Below are positions 8,253-17,941 of a DNA stretch of 64,000 bases, in pieces; position 1 is the first letter of the stretch; each line of letters starts with the position of its first letter. Position numbers and translations under genes: made by a program. Source of the DNA: Leucothrix arctica (GTDB lineage: Bacteria > Pseudomonadota > Gammaproteobacteria > Thiotrichales > Thiotrichaceae). The stretch covers positions 62,001 to 126,000 of the forward strand of contig NZ_QGKL01000031.1 of the NCBI RefSeq assembly GCF_003172895.1. Direction: 5' to 3'. Below the pieces are notes generated by a model, which saw nothing but the letters and a program-made list of their open reading frames with translations, was not told where the DNA came from and made no database searches.

Positions 8253-11200
8253 ATGCATGGTGCTATCGCTTGGTTTGCAAGAAACCATGTAGCCGCCAAC
8301 TTGTTGATGGTTGCTATCGTTGCTGCGGGTGTGTTCTCTATGTTCAACCGCATACCACTAGAGATATTCCCCTCCTTTGAACGTGATGTCATTAATATTA
8401 ATGCATCTTACCCTGGTGCTGCTCCTAACGAAGTTGAAGAAGCCGTTGTACGACGAATTGAGGATGCGATATCTGGTGTGCCAGAGATTGAGCACGTCAG
8501 TAGTACAGCCAGTGAAGGTAACGCTTCAGTTAGCGCACAGATTTTAGAAGGTACGGATAAAGATAAGCTGCTTAATGAAATCAAAAGCCTTGTCGATGCG
8601 ATTACAGACTTCCCTGATGATGTAGACTCTCCCACCGTTGCGACCTCTTCACGTATCCGTGAAAACATAAATGTTATTTTCTATGGTGATGTGTCTGAGC
8701 AAGAACTAAACGCAGAAACACTTAAGGTACGCACCGAACTATTACGCTTACCGGGCGTTACACAAGTCTCCGTGAGTGGCCTAAGACCTTATGAAGTCGG
8801 GATTGAGATTCCAGAAAGCACGTTGCAACAATACGGCCTCAGCCTGACCGACATAACACAAGCCATCCAGAGTAGCTCTAGGGACATCCCCGCAGGTGCT
8901 TTAAAAACTGACTCTGGCGAAATACTAATTAGAACGCTAGGTAAAGCCAGTAATGCTGATGACTTTCTTGATATAAGTCTTATTAACAATGCAGACGGTA
9001 CACAGGTTTTATTACGCGATATTGCCACCATTATTGATGGCTTTGACGAAGCGCCTCAATACACCACATTTGATGGTAAACGTAGTGCATCGTTAGAGGT
9101 CTACCGTGTGGGTGACCAAAGTGCCATTGAACTGTCAAAAACGGTTATCGCTTACATTGCAGATAAAAATGACCGCCTACCAATTAGCATGGGCGTCACT
9201 TATTGGAGAGATAACTCCAAAGCACTGAAAGCACGACTATCAACACTAGTTAGCAGTGCCATTCAAGGTTGCTTATTGATCTTTATCTTACTCGCACTAT
9301 TCTTACGACCTCAAGTCGCCTTTTGGGTAAGCCTAGGTATCCCTATCAGCTTTATGGGCGCTATGTTGCTACTGCCTGTACTAGGCGTAACGATAAACTT
9401 GATCAGTCTATTCGCCTTTATTGTGGTACTCGGTATTGTTGTAGATGATGCGATCGTCACGGGTGAAAACATTTACACCCACTTACAACTCGGTAAAGAC
9501 CCAACCACAGCCGCGATCGAAGGTACACAAGAAGTCTCTGTACCCGTGACCTTCGGTGTATTAACGACTATGACGGCATTTATACCGCTGCTAATGATTG
9601 ACGGGTTGCGTGGCGCCATATTTGCAGTAATACCCGCCGTTATTCTCCCGGTATTACTCTTCTCACTCATCGAGTCTAAGTTAATCCTACCTGCTCATAT
9701 GAGCTCAGTACGAATACCTAAGCCGGGTCAAAAGACCAATATTTTTGGACGAGTACAGCAGTCTATCGCCTACAGTTTAGAATGGTTTATTGAGAAAGTT
9801 TTCTCTCCATTTTTAAATGTCGCTCTAAACTTACGTTATTTTATGATGACGTTATTTATCGCGATGCTAATCATTTCTATCCTTAGCGTGACCACTGGAC
9901 GCTTTAAATTCACGTTTTTCCCTCGTATTCAAAGCGAATATATTCGAGCAGATTTGACCATGCCCGAAGGAACACCGATCGAAGTAACCAGCAAACACGT
10001 CGATAATATGATGAAGCAAGTCCTCATCATGCAGGATAAGTATGTTGACCCATTGACCAATGAAAGCGTTATTCAACACATACTCACGACAGTTGGAACA
10101 CAGGGAGGATCAAGTAGAGGACTCTCTAGTGGTAACTCTAACATTGCTCGTATTCAGCTTGAAACCATCCCTCCTGAGTCTCGCAGCATCCCTATTGATA
10201 GCCTGCAATTGGTCCGTGAATGGCAACGTATGATTGGTGATATTCCAGGCGTTGAATCCCTATCATTCCGTGCTGAAACTGGTCGTGGTGGCCAACCGCT
10301 GGATGTTCAGCTCAATGGGGATAACTTCGAAGACCTCGCCAAATTATCGGAAATAGTTAAAGCACGTCTAGCTGACTATGAAGGTTTGTTTGATATTTCA
10401 GACAGCTTTGAGGGCGGTAAAGATGAAATACGGTTACGCATTAAACCAAGTGCTGAATTACTGGGTCTGACACTCACCGAACTTGGTCAGCAGATCAAAA
10501 ACAGTATTTTTGGTTCTGAAGCTGAGTCACTGGCTCGGGGTACCGAAGACGCCAAGGTAATTGTTAGACTGCCTAAAGCTGAGCGCTACTCTATAACCGC
10601 ACTTGAGAAAATTAAAATCCGCACCAAAGATGGTGACTTGGTCCCACTTCTTGAAGTCGCTAGTGTTGAGATTGAACAAGGCTTTTCTAAAATACGCCGC
10701 TATGACGGACTGCGCGTACTCAATGTCACTGCTGATGCTGACAAAGAAGTCGCGGATATGACAACTATTCAGGCTGACTTGAATGCATGGCTCCCTGTGC
10801 TATTAGAAAGTTACCCTGACATTAGTTATCAACTAGAAGGAGAGCTAAAAGAACAGTCAGAAGCATTTGGCAGTATGTACTTTGGCCTAGCGTTTGCGCT
10901 ACTCGGTATCTACGCCCTACTGGCAATACCTTTCCGCTCGTATGTCCAGCCATTAATAGTCATGGGCGTTATACCCTTCAGTATTATTGGTGCGCTTTTA
11001 GGTCATATGATTATGGGTATGACACTTAGTATCAGCAGTGTTTTGGGCATACTGGCACTAACAGGCGTGGTGGTGAATGACTCTCTGGTGCTCGTAGACT
11101 ATGTCAACAGAAAGCGTAGAGAAGGTCTCCCGTTAAATGAGGCCGTACGTAAAGCGGGTGGCGCTCGTTTCCGACCAATCCTACTGACCTCTCTGACAAC

Positions 11201-11417
11201 ATTTTCGGGACTACTACCGTTAATGTTCGAAAAGAGTACGCAGGCACAGTTTCTAATTCCTATGGCAGTTAGTCTTGGATACGGTATCCTCTTCGCAACA
11301 TTACTGTCTTTGGTGTTAGTACCTGTTAGTTATCTAATACTCGAAGATGCTAAACGAGCTTTTGGATACCTGATTAGACTGGTATTTAATTTGGAAAAGA
11401 CACAAAAAGAAACCTAG
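8253..11417 (+). CDS. RND family efflux pump, inner-membrane permease
   Basis: The 1054-residue AcrB-type permease has the standard layout: a helix at 10-30, a large periplasmic loop, helices around 335-480 including Gly-Ile-Val-Val-Asp-Asp-Ala-Ile (the Asp pair of the proton relay), a second periplasmic loop, then helices to the end with Gly-Val-Val-Val-Asn-Asp-Ser. Lys and Arg near the relay fit a proton-driven exporter. It belongs to the group with an N-terminal Ala-x-Asn-Leu-Leu-Met signature seen in many uncharacterised marine RND pumps rather than to a named AcrB/MexB type. Substrate unknown. Translation is probably coupled to the adaptor, since TAA and ATG are contiguous. Confidence 0.93.
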   Translation: MHGAIAWFARNHVAANLLMVAIVAAGVFSMFNRIPLEIFPSFERDVININASYPGAAPNEVEEAVVRRIEDAISGVPEIEHVSSTASEGNASVSAQILEGTDKDKLLNEIKSLVDAITDFPDDVDSPTVATSSRIRENINVIFYGDVSEQELNAETLKVRTELLRLPGVTQVSVSGLRPYEVGIEIPESTLQQYGLSLTDITQAIQSSSRDIPAGALKTDSGEILIRTLGKASNADDFLDISLINNADGTQVLLRDIATIIDGFDEAPQYTTFDGKRSASLEVYRVGDQSAIELSKTVIAYIADKNDRLPISMGVTYWRDNSKALKARLSTLVSSAIQGCLLIFILLALFLRPQVAFWVSLGIPISFMGAMLLLPVLGVTINLISLFAFIVVLGIVVDDAIVTGENIYTHLQLGKDPTTAAIEGTQEVSVPVTFGVLTTMTAFIPLLMIDGLRGAIFAVIPAVILPVLLFSLIESKLILPAHMSSVRIPKPGQKTNIFGRVQQSIAYSLEWFIEKVFSPFLNVALNLRYFMMTLFIAMLIISILSVTTGRFKFTFFPRIQSEYIRADLTMPEGTPIEVTSKHVDNMMKQVLIMQDKYVDPLTNESVIQHILTTVGTQGGSSRGLSSGNSNIARIQLETIPPESRSIPIDSLQLVREWQRMIGDIPGVESLSFRAETGRGGQPLDVQLNGDNFEDLAKLSEIVKARLADYEGLFDISDSFEGGKDEIRLRIKPSAELLGLTLTELGQQIKNSIFGSEAESLARGTEDAKVIVRLPKAERYSITALEKIKIRTKDGDLVPLLEVASVEIEQGFSKIRRYDGLRVLNVTADADKEVADMTTIQADLNAWLPVLLESYPDISYQLEGELKEQSEAFGSMYFGLAFALLGIYALLAIPFRSYVQPLIVMGVIPFSIIGALLGHMIMGMTLSISSVLGILALTGVVVNDSLVLVDYVNRKRREGLPLNEAVRKAGGARFRPILLTSLTTFSGLLPLMFEKSTQAQFLIPMAVSLGYGILFATLLSLVLVPVSYLILEDAKRAFGYLIRLVFNLEKTQKET

Positions 11418-11422
11418 ATACC

Positions 11423-12232
11423 ATGCTTAAATTACAAAGATACGTTGTGTGTGGGTTATTAATACTCTGCACACAACTTGCTAACGCCGACAACATAGAG
11501 CTTCATGTAATGGGTGGTCAGTCAAACATGCAGGGATGGCGAGGTGATGCTCAGTCATACCCTGCCGACCCCAATCAACTTGATAAGACAATCCCCTTCT
11601 TTTTTGAAGCGGTTGACTACGCATCGACCAATCGCACATGGCAAACATTGCGACCGCAGGAAGGTCACTTTCTTAAAGGCCACTTTGGCCCTGAAGTCAC
11701 TTTTGCTCGTTCGCTAAAGCACTTTGGATTTCATCCATCTATTTTCAAATTTAGTTTTGGGAGTAGTAGCTTAGTAGAAATTTGGAAAGCACCAGGTCAT
11801 GGCGGACTTTATGACCGAATGATACGCGAGCTACAAATATCTATTCGCTTACTACAGCAAGCAGGTCATACAGTTGAAATAAAGTCATTCACTTGGATAC
11901 AGGGTGAGACGGACGCTAAAAATGATCAATTCGCAAACCAGTACTACTGGAATTTGCAGCGGATTATTCATCACTTCAGAAACAGCATCGCTCACAACAC
12001 AAAGCTGCCGGTGATACTTGGTGTGGATGAGCAGCACCCATTAGTAAAAGTTCGTCCACAAGTCGTCACTGCACAACAAAAGCTTAGCCAAGAAGACCCT
12101 AACACTGCGTACACAACGATGTACGGACTTGAGAAGTCAGATGTTACCCACCTAACAGCTAAAGGGGTTACACAGCACGGACAAAGGCTATTCAAAGCGT
12201 ATCTAGATTTATCTTATAATTTAGATTTTTAA
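11423..12232 (+). CDS. Secreted SASA-type carbohydrate esterase
   Basis: The 269-residue protein begins with a signal peptide (about 1-22, ending Ala-Asn-Ala). It has the SGNH-like pattern of the SASA (sialate O-acetylesterase/CE6) family: Gly-Gln-Ser-Asn-Met at 32-36 with nucleophile Ser34, Trp-Ile-Gln-Gly-Glu-Thr-Asp at 158-164, and the C-terminal dyad Asp240-x-x-His243. Such enzymes remove acetyl groups from sugars or plant polysaccharides; the actual substrate cannot be read from sequence. It starts 5 bases after the RND pump stop and may be cotranscribed with it, an unexpected pairing. Its stop overlaps that of the convergent hydrolase by 4 bases. Confidence 0.82.
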   Translation: MLKLQRYVVCGLLILCTQLANADNIELHVMGGQSNMQGWRGDAQSYPADPNQLDKTIPFFFEAVDYASTNRTWQTLRPQEGHFLKGHFGPEVTFARSLKHFGFHPSIFKFSFGSSSLVEIWKAPGHGGLYDRMIRELQISIRLLQQAGHTVEIKSFTWIQGETDAKNDQFANQYYWNLQRIIHHFRNSIAHNTKLPVILGVDEQHPLVKVRPQVVTAQQKLSQEDPNTAYTTMYGLEKSDVTHLTAKGVTQHGQRLFKAYLDLSYNLDF

Positions 12233-13797
12233 TACGCCCAAGTAACATCCGCTGTTGACCTTGCTGACAAGCGCTCACTGTTATCGCAAAATATGGTTTC
12301 TTTTTCTTCAGGATTAAGAAACCGCTTAACTTCATCGTTAGAGCATAGGTCTGAGTAAAGTACGGCGTGACCCGCATCCGGGTACTCTAAGTAGGTACTA
12401 TTAGTAAGCCCTTCTTCTGCACTTATTGCCCATCTAGGAGGCGTAACAGAATCAAGTGCACCAGCTAATAGTAAACTTGGTATATCACTCTTCACGCGCG
12501 CTCGGTAATCACGAGGGCTTACTGTCGGCAGTTCAATCCAACCTTCGCATTGAGCAGGCTCATAATAACGGCTCATAGTTAAATCCAACACAGGATACTG
12601 TGCTTGGTATTCAACCAAGCGACGTGCCAATTGCTCTATGTCAAAGTCATTATTCTCAAGGCATTCAGTGATCATAAAAACAGGGTCACTAAAGTCATCA
12701 GATAGCTGCATATACAAAAGGTTTGCAGCCAACTCAATAAGTGACTCATCTTCGGAATCATTGCTCACTACAGCAGAGATCGTAGCAGGTATATAACCAA
12801 TTAATGTTGAGTCATAACTCGCGTAACTCAATAACGTAAGAAACCTATCGGCAGTAAGTGCTAGCTTTCTATTAGGTAATTTATCACTGCTTTGGGGAAC
12901 CTCTAAATTTAAAGCTTTTTGTTTTAACGTCAAAAAAGCAGCCATCATTTTGTTTTCCAAATCTGGATATTGGGTATGGCAAACTTGATCACTTTTACAA
13001 AATTTCAGCACAACTTGAAGCGCATTCAAATCATTTTCTGCTAATGTTTCAAATCCATTTACTTCAGGTGGATACACCGAATCTAGAACCATTGATTTGA
13101 TTTTACTAGGAATTTGTCTAGCGGACTCTAACGCCAGCCTCGTTCCATAAGACGTGCCCATCAACACCCACTGATCAATCGCTAACAAATCATGCAAGTC
13201 AGCAATATCTTGAACACTGTTATCCGTACTAATATATTTAAGGTACTGCCTGTATTTTTCATCACCCTTCAAATCATTCAAGCAAGCTTGTGTATCCGTC
13301 AGAAATTCAGCTGACTCTTCACTGACAGATTGCGGTAGAGCAAGGCTTTTTTCACGTTTACTCGTTAGACCCTCACAGTTCAAAGCAGGCTCGCTTAACC
13401 CTGTTCCTCGCTGATCGTATAAAACAAAGTCTACACCCCACTTTTGATAAATGAAGTTTTCGATTTGAAATAGAATCGATTCACTATCGAGATAAGCAGA
13501 ACCACCAGGCCCACCTGCAAGGTGCAGCATCGGACTCTTTGAGTTTTGCCACCACGAGTGACGAAGAACGACAATAGGAAGCTTAAAAGAAGGGATTTCT
13601 GTACTTGGTGATCGGGTATGAAAATACCCACACTGCATACGAATAGATTCAGGTTGTTTAAACCAACACTCACTGGGTGTAAATGCTGCACCATTAGGCA
13701 ACGTTGCAGGCTTTAAACTTAGCGACTTCCAATAGAAAGTCGCTAAAAATAGACCACAAACAAGCAAGCTTAAGTAAATACGCCCTCGTTTCACCAA
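12229..13797 (-). CDS. TAP-like alpha/beta-hydrolase, probable exported peptidase
   Basis: The 522-residue protein has an N-terminal signal anchor (about 6-24). Its fold resembles tripeptidyl aminopeptidase/proline iminopeptidase enzymes: oxyanion segment Gly-Gly-Pro-Gly-Gly-Ser at 95-100, Asp-Gln-Arg-Gly-Thr-Gly at 128-133, nucleophile elbow Gly-Thr-Ser-Tyr-Gly with Ser216, and a C-terminal TAP-like part with Asp449 and His477 completing the triad. Several Cys residues fit an exported location. It probably cleaves peptides or small esters. It lies 6 bases downstream of thrC and may be the last gene of the hom-thrC transcript. Confidence 0.82.
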   Translation of the reverse strand: MVKRGRIYLSLLVCGLFLATFYWKSLSLKPATLPNGAAFTPSECWFKQPESIRMQCGYFHTRSPSTEIPSFKLPIVVLRHSWWQNSKSPMLHLAGGPGGSAYLDSESILFQIENFIYQKWGVDFVLYDQRGTGLSEPALNCEGLTSKREKSLALPQSVSEESAEFLTDTQACLNDLKGDEKYRQYLKYISTDNSVQDIADLHDLLAIDQWVLMGTSYGTRLALESARQIPSKIKSMVLDSVYPPEVNGFETLAENDLNALQVVLKFCKSDQVCHTQYPDLENKMMAAFLTLKQKALNLEVPQSSDKLPNRKLALTADRFLTLLSYASYDSTLIGYIPATISAVVSNDSEDESLIELAANLLYMQLSDDFSDPVFMITECLENNDFDIEQLARRLVEYQAQYPVLDLTMSRYYEPAQCEGWIELPTVSPRDYRARVKSDIPSLLLAGALDSVTPPRWAISAEEGLTNSTYLEYPDAGHAVLYSDLCSNDEVKRFLNPEEKETIFCDNSERLSARSTADVTWAY

Positions 13798-13803
13798 TTA
13801 ACC

Positions 13804-15279
13804 TTAAAGGAAAGAAAGGATAGTTTTTTCAATATCCTCTTTATCAATCAAAGTCGTTTGGGTAATAGGCATATCAAACAGCGCTGATATTTGAGCAGGA
13901 ACCGGAATATTAGCTTTTGCTGAAATATTCTTCAGCGCATCTAAATCACTATCACCTGCATCACTACCAATAGCCTCAGCGGTTGTCATGGAGAACTTAG
14001 TCCACTCAGCTGTTGAAGTAATTACCGTCTTTAGAGGTTTATCACGACAAGTCTCTAAAGCCTTGATACACGTCGCTGTATGAGGATCCATTAAGTAGCC
14101 ATCATTAAAGCACTGCTTTACATATGCAACCGTCTCTTCATCGTTACAATCATCCGCAACAAAGACTGCTTTAATCTGCTCGTGCTCTGACTCAGTCAGA
14201 TTATAAAAACGCTCTTCATCTAACTGCTTCATCAACTCATGCGTACGCTCAGTACCAAACATGTCGAACAAGATACGCTCAACATTAGATGCTTTCTGAA
14301 TATCCATCGCAGGAGACAAAGTTTGAATTAATGACGTTTCACGAAAGTCGTAACTACCATTATTAATTAAACCTTTTAACACATTGTTATTATTAGTAGA
14401 AATAATGATTTTTTCAACGGGCAAGCCCATCTTCATCGCATAGTAACAACCTAATGCATTACCAAAATTTCCACTAGGCACCGCGATATAAATCGGATCA
14501 CCCAAGCTAATTTCATTACTACGCACAAGCTCTAAGTAGCTATGGATATGATAAATAATTTGGAAAATGATACGACCAAAGTTAACAGAGTTAGCTGCTG
14601 ACAAATGGATGTCTTTCGCTTTCAAGGTCTCTTTAAATGACTTTGAACCCAATAGATGCTTAAGCGCTTTTTGAGCATCGTCAAAGTTTCCGTGAATGCC
14701 AATAACCTTCAGGTTATCTGCATCTTCAGTCACCATCTGTAAACGTTGTACGTCTGATGTGCCACCTTCTGGGTACATGCAAGCAACTTGAACACGTTTA
14801 CGATTCTTAAAGGTATCCAACGCAGCTGGACCCGTATCACCACTGGTTGCTGCAAGAATCAGGTAATTTTCATTACGTTTTTCAGCCATCGCTGCAAGCA
14901 ACACACCAAACGGCTGCAGTGCCATATCTTTAAATGCGCGTGTTGGCCCGTGATACAACTCACTCACAAACACATCATCTTTATACTTAACTAACGGTAC
15001 AGGATCAGCAGGATCATCAAACTTATCATAAAGACTTAAAGCCTCATCAATAACTGCTTCTTCTATATCAATTTCAAACGCTTGCAATAAAGACTTCGCT
15101 AACTGCTTATAGTTAGAATCAAGGTGAGAAGATAAAAACTCCAACCCTAAATCAGGCAAACTCTCTGGCGCATAAATACCACCAAAAGAAGCAATAGGCC
15201 CAAGTATTGCGTCAGAAAACTCTACTTTTAATGGGTGCTGTGGTTGTGAATCATTACCACGCGTTTCAATAAATTTCAT
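13804..15279 (-). CDS. thrC: Threonine synthase
   Basis: ThrC converts O-phosphohomoserine to threonine with pyridoxal phosphate. The 491 residues fit the longer threonine synthase class with an N-terminal ThrC_N domain. The PLP lysine sits in Gly-Pro-Thr-Arg-Ala-Phe-Lys-Asp-Met-Ala (Lys117), and Ala-Ala-Thr-Ser-Gly-Asp-Thr-Gly-Pro-Ala forms the phosphate site. I chose ATG 15279, with AGGA just upstream, over the in-frame TTG two codons earlier. It lies 33 bases downstream of hom; the two form a threonine branch operon without a thrB (homoserine kinase) gene nearby. Confidence 0.95.
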   Translation of the reverse strand: MKFIETRGNDSQPQHPLKVEFSDAILGPIASFGGIYAPESLPDLGLEFLSSHLDSNYKQLAKSLLQAFEIDIEEAVIDEALSLYDKFDDPADPVPLVKYKDDVFVSELYHGPTRAFKDMALQPFGVLLAAMAEKRNENYLILAATSGDTGPAALDTFKNRKRVQVACMYPEGGTSDVQRLQMVTEDADNLKVIGIHGNFDDAQKALKHLLGSKSFKETLKAKDIHLSAANSVNFGRIIFQIIYHIHSYLELVRSNEISLGDPIYIAVPSGNFGNALGCYYAMKMGLPVEKIIISTNNNNVLKGLINNGSYDFRETSLIQTLSPAMDIQKASNVERILFDMFGTERTHELMKQLDEERFYNLTESEHEQIKAVFVADDCNDEETVAYVKQCFNDGYLMDPHTATCIKALETCRDKPLKTVITSTAEWTKFSMTTAEAIGSDAGDSDLDALKNISAKANIPVPAQISALFDMPITQTTLIDKEDIEKTILSFL

Positions 15280-15312
15280 AGTCAATCCTAGAATTTTTTT
15301 TCTAATTATTGC

Positions 15313-16620
15313 TTAGCTTAAGCTCTCAACACGAATGCGAGAAACTTTGCCACTCACAACATTTAGTGCTTCAATTTTCTTAATCGCATCATTCATAGCG
15401 CCTTCGTTAACGACTTTAGTTAACAAGATAATGTCAGCCTTACCGTCATCTTTAGGTTCTTTCTGAATAAATGCTTCAATGCTGATATTTCCATCACCAA
15501 GAATACGCGTAATTTCAGCGATAACACCGGCTTCATCTAACGCACTTAAACGTAAGTAAAACGCTGTTTCAACTTGATCCATCGACACTATAGGCAAGTC
15601 TGAAAGAGAGTCAGCTTGGAAAGCCAAGTGAGGCACACGGTTTTCAGGGTCAGATGTCAATGCACGAGCGATATCAATGATATCCGCAACAACAGCAGAA
15701 GCCGTTGGCTCACTACCTGCACCAGCACCATAATGAAGCGTAGGACCTACCGCATCGCCATGAACCAATACAGCATTCATTACGCCATCAACATTAGCAA
15801 TTAGACGCTTTTTAGGGATAAGTGTTGGGTGAACGCGCTGCTCAATACCTTTATCAGTCTGCTTAGCGATACCTAGATGCTTGATGCTATAGCCAAGCTC
15901 AGCTGCGTAATCAACATCATCACTAGAAATATCCGAGATGCCTTCTGTGTATGTCTTATCAAACTGCAATGGGATACCGAATGCAATCGAAGATAGGATA
16001 CAAAGCTTATGCGCAGCATCAATACCTTCAACATCAAAAGTAGGATCAGCTTCAGCATAACCGAGCGCTTGTGCTTCTTTTAATACGTCCTGAAAGTCGC
16101 GACCTTTGTCACGCATTTCTGTCAATATGAAGTTACCTGTACCATTAATGATACCTGCCAACCAATTGATTTTATTTGCCGAAAGCCCTTCACGAAGAGC
16201 CTTGATGATTGGAATTCCGCCAGCGATACCCGCTTCAAAAGCGACGATAACGCCCTTCTCTTGAGCACGTGCAAAGATCTCATTACCGTGTTCAGCAATC
16301 AGTGCTTTGTTCGCAGTTACAACATGTTTGCCGTTAGCAATTGCCTGAAGCACTAAGCTCTTAGCTGGCTCTGTACCACCAAACAACTCAACAACAATTT
16401 CAATTTCAGGGTCGTTTACAACATCATATGGATCGTTGGTAATTCGGCTATTTGATAAACCGACACCCGCTGGAAGTTCTGATTTTGAAGTCGCTACAAA
16501 ATCAACAATAATACCGCGACCTGCACGACGTGCTATTTCTTCAGCATTACGTTTTAAAACAGTTGCAGTTCCACTGCCAACAGTTCCCAGACCTAACAGA
16601 CCAACTTTTACCGGAGCCAT
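15313..16620 (-). CDS. hom: Homoserine dehydrogenase
   Basis: Hom reduces aspartate semialdehyde to homoserine. It is the monofunctional form (435 residues), not fused to aspartokinase. Visible parts are the Rossmann motif Gly-Leu-Gly-Thr-Val-Gly-Ser-Gly-Thr at 9-17, the catalytic-domain stretch Gly-Ile-Ile-Asn-Gly-Thr-Gly-Asn-Phe-Ile-Leu-Thr, and a C-terminal ACT domain (about 355-430) that in this family binds threonine for feedback inhibition. The ATG has AAGGT upstream. It is followed directly by thrC. Confidence 0.96.
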   Translation of the reverse strand: MAPVKVGLLGLGTVGSGTATVLKRNAEEIARRAGRGIIVDFVATSKSELPAGVGLSNSRITNDPYDVVNDPEIEIVVELFGGTEPAKSLVLQAIANGKHVVTANKALIAEHGNEIFARAQEKGVIVAFEAGIAGGIPIIKALREGLSANKINWLAGIINGTGNFILTEMRDKGRDFQDVLKEAQALGYAEADPTFDVEGIDAAHKLCILSSIAFGIPLQFDKTYTEGISDISSDDVDYAAELGYSIKHLGIAKQTDKGIEQRVHPTLIPKKRLIANVDGVMNAVLVHGDAVGPTLHYGAGAGSEPTASAVVADIIDIARALTSDPENRVPHLAFQADSLSDLPIVSMDQVETAFYLRLSALDEAGVIAEITRILGDGNISIEAFIQKEPKDDGKADIILLTKVVNEGAMNDAIKKIEALNVVSGKVSRIRVESLS

Positions 16621-16749
16621 TTAGTTACCTTATGTGCACAATTTCAGACAAGCATAATACTCAATGACGTTTTAGATCATCGAGTATTATGAAACTGCGG
16701 CAAGTATAAAGTAAGGCTGCTTGTTAGGCTATGCTAAGCTGAGATGGCT

Positions 16750-17673
16750 TTATGCAGTTTGAAGATAGATCTCGCGTGAGCCACCTTCAACCTCCATAAT
16801 ACGGCGTAGCTTTTTCAGGCCATCAATCTGTATTTGACGTACACGCTCTCTGGTCAACCCTAGCTCCACGCCAACCTGTTCTAGCGTAGAAATATCATGA
16901 CCAAACAAACCGAAACGCCTGACTAAAACAGCTTGTTGCTTAACATCAAGCTTCCCTAACCACTTCCCTATAGCGCTTGAAATATCATTAGATATAGTCG
17001 CTTCAGCTGGACCTTTAATAGTGTCTGAAGATATAAAATCAATGATCGTACTATCATTGCCATCACCTATCTGGTAGTCCAATGAAGTAATGTGCTCAGT
17101 ATGTCTAAGAAGCTGGTTGACCTCTTGCTCTGGCTTACCGACTTCGCGTGCAAGTTTTTCTAGACTTGGCTCAATACCTAATTGCTGACTAAGCTGAGCA
17201 CGCTTTTTCAAACAACTATTAAGTGCTTTGTTTATATGTATAGGTAGTCGAATGGTTCGAGATTGATTCATCAAGCCTCTGTCGATACTTTGGCGAATCC
17301 ACCACGTAGCGTAAGTCGAGAAGCGAAAACCTCGTTCGGGGTCAAATTTCTCGACCGCATGAATTAAACCTAAGTTACCTTCTTCAATCAAGTCAGCTAA
17401 AGCCAACCCTCGATTAAGGTAGCGCCTAGCCATCTTAACGACCAAGCGTAAATTACAAACGATCATTTTTTTACGTGCAATTAAATCACCTTTAAGCACT
17501 AAACGACCATAGTGAATCTCCTCTTCCGCCGTTAATAAAGCATTAGATTCAATATCTTTCAGATAATAATTAATTGGGTCGAGCTTAGGCTTGGGTGTAT
17601 TTTTTGTTGCTCCAAGGCAGCGTTTGCCTATTTTGGATGCAGCGGATGGGGTCGTTCCGTTTACTCCAGACAT
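16750..17673 (-). CDS. rpoS: RNA polymerase sigma factor, RpoS type
   Basis: A group 2 sigma70 protein of 307 residues. Region 1.2 (Asp-Pro-Ile-x-Tyr-Tyr-Leu), 2.1-2.4 (Arg-Gly-Leu-Ala-x-x-Asp-Leu-Ile-Glu-Glu-Gly-Asn-Leu-Gly-Leu and Phe-Ser-Thr-Tyr-Ala-Thr-Trp-Trp-Ile-Arg-Gln), 3.0 (Thr-Ile-Arg-Leu-Pro-Ile-His) and the 4.2 helix-turn-helix (Leu-Thr-Arg-Glu-Arg-Val-Arg-Gln-Ile-Gln) are complete. Length and region 3-4 wording fit RpoS better than RpoD, which has a long region 1.1 and non-conserved region. I chose ATG 17673, with GAGAG upstream; ATG 17763 would add 30 residues and lacks a ribosome site. The usual neighbours nlpD and pcm are absent; hom lies 129 bases downstream. Confidence 0.87.
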   Translation of the reverse strand: MSGVNGTTPSAASKIGKRCLGATKNTPKPKLDPINYYLKDIESNALLTAEEEIHYGRLVLKGDLIARKKMIVCNLRLVVKMARRYLNRGLALADLIEEGNLGLIHAVEKFDPERGFRFSTYATWWIRQSIDRGLMNQSRTIRLPIHINKALNSCLKKRAQLSQQLGIEPSLEKLAREVGKPEQEVNQLLRHTEHITSLDYQIGDGNDSTIIDFISSDTIKGPAEATISNDISSAIGKWLGKLDVKQQAVLVRRFGLFGHDISTLEQVGVELGLTRERVRQIQIDGLKKLRRIMEVEGGSREIYLQTA

Positions 17674-17941
17674 ATTCACTCTCACAAGTTGTAGATTGGG
17701 GGTTGTAACACTTCCAATTTTCTTATTTTTATCTTTATACGTCCTGATACTAACATGAATCACAATAGTTGCATCTACCTAGAATAAGCTATTAATGAAC
17801 GTAACAAATACACCGACAAATGGTCCGACCTGTATTAGCACTAAAATAAAACAGTTAGTTAGGGGAGCTTTGAATAGCGTTTTGCCTTAAACAAAATCCT
17901 GTGTATCATTGATCCTTTATAACCATAAAGTGAGCGTGGGT

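Noticed and set aside
8007-8288. Ser/Leu-rich open frame antisense to the adaptor tail
   Set aside because: It arises from the Arg/Glu/Lys-biased codons of the real gene on the plus strand and has no ribosome site.
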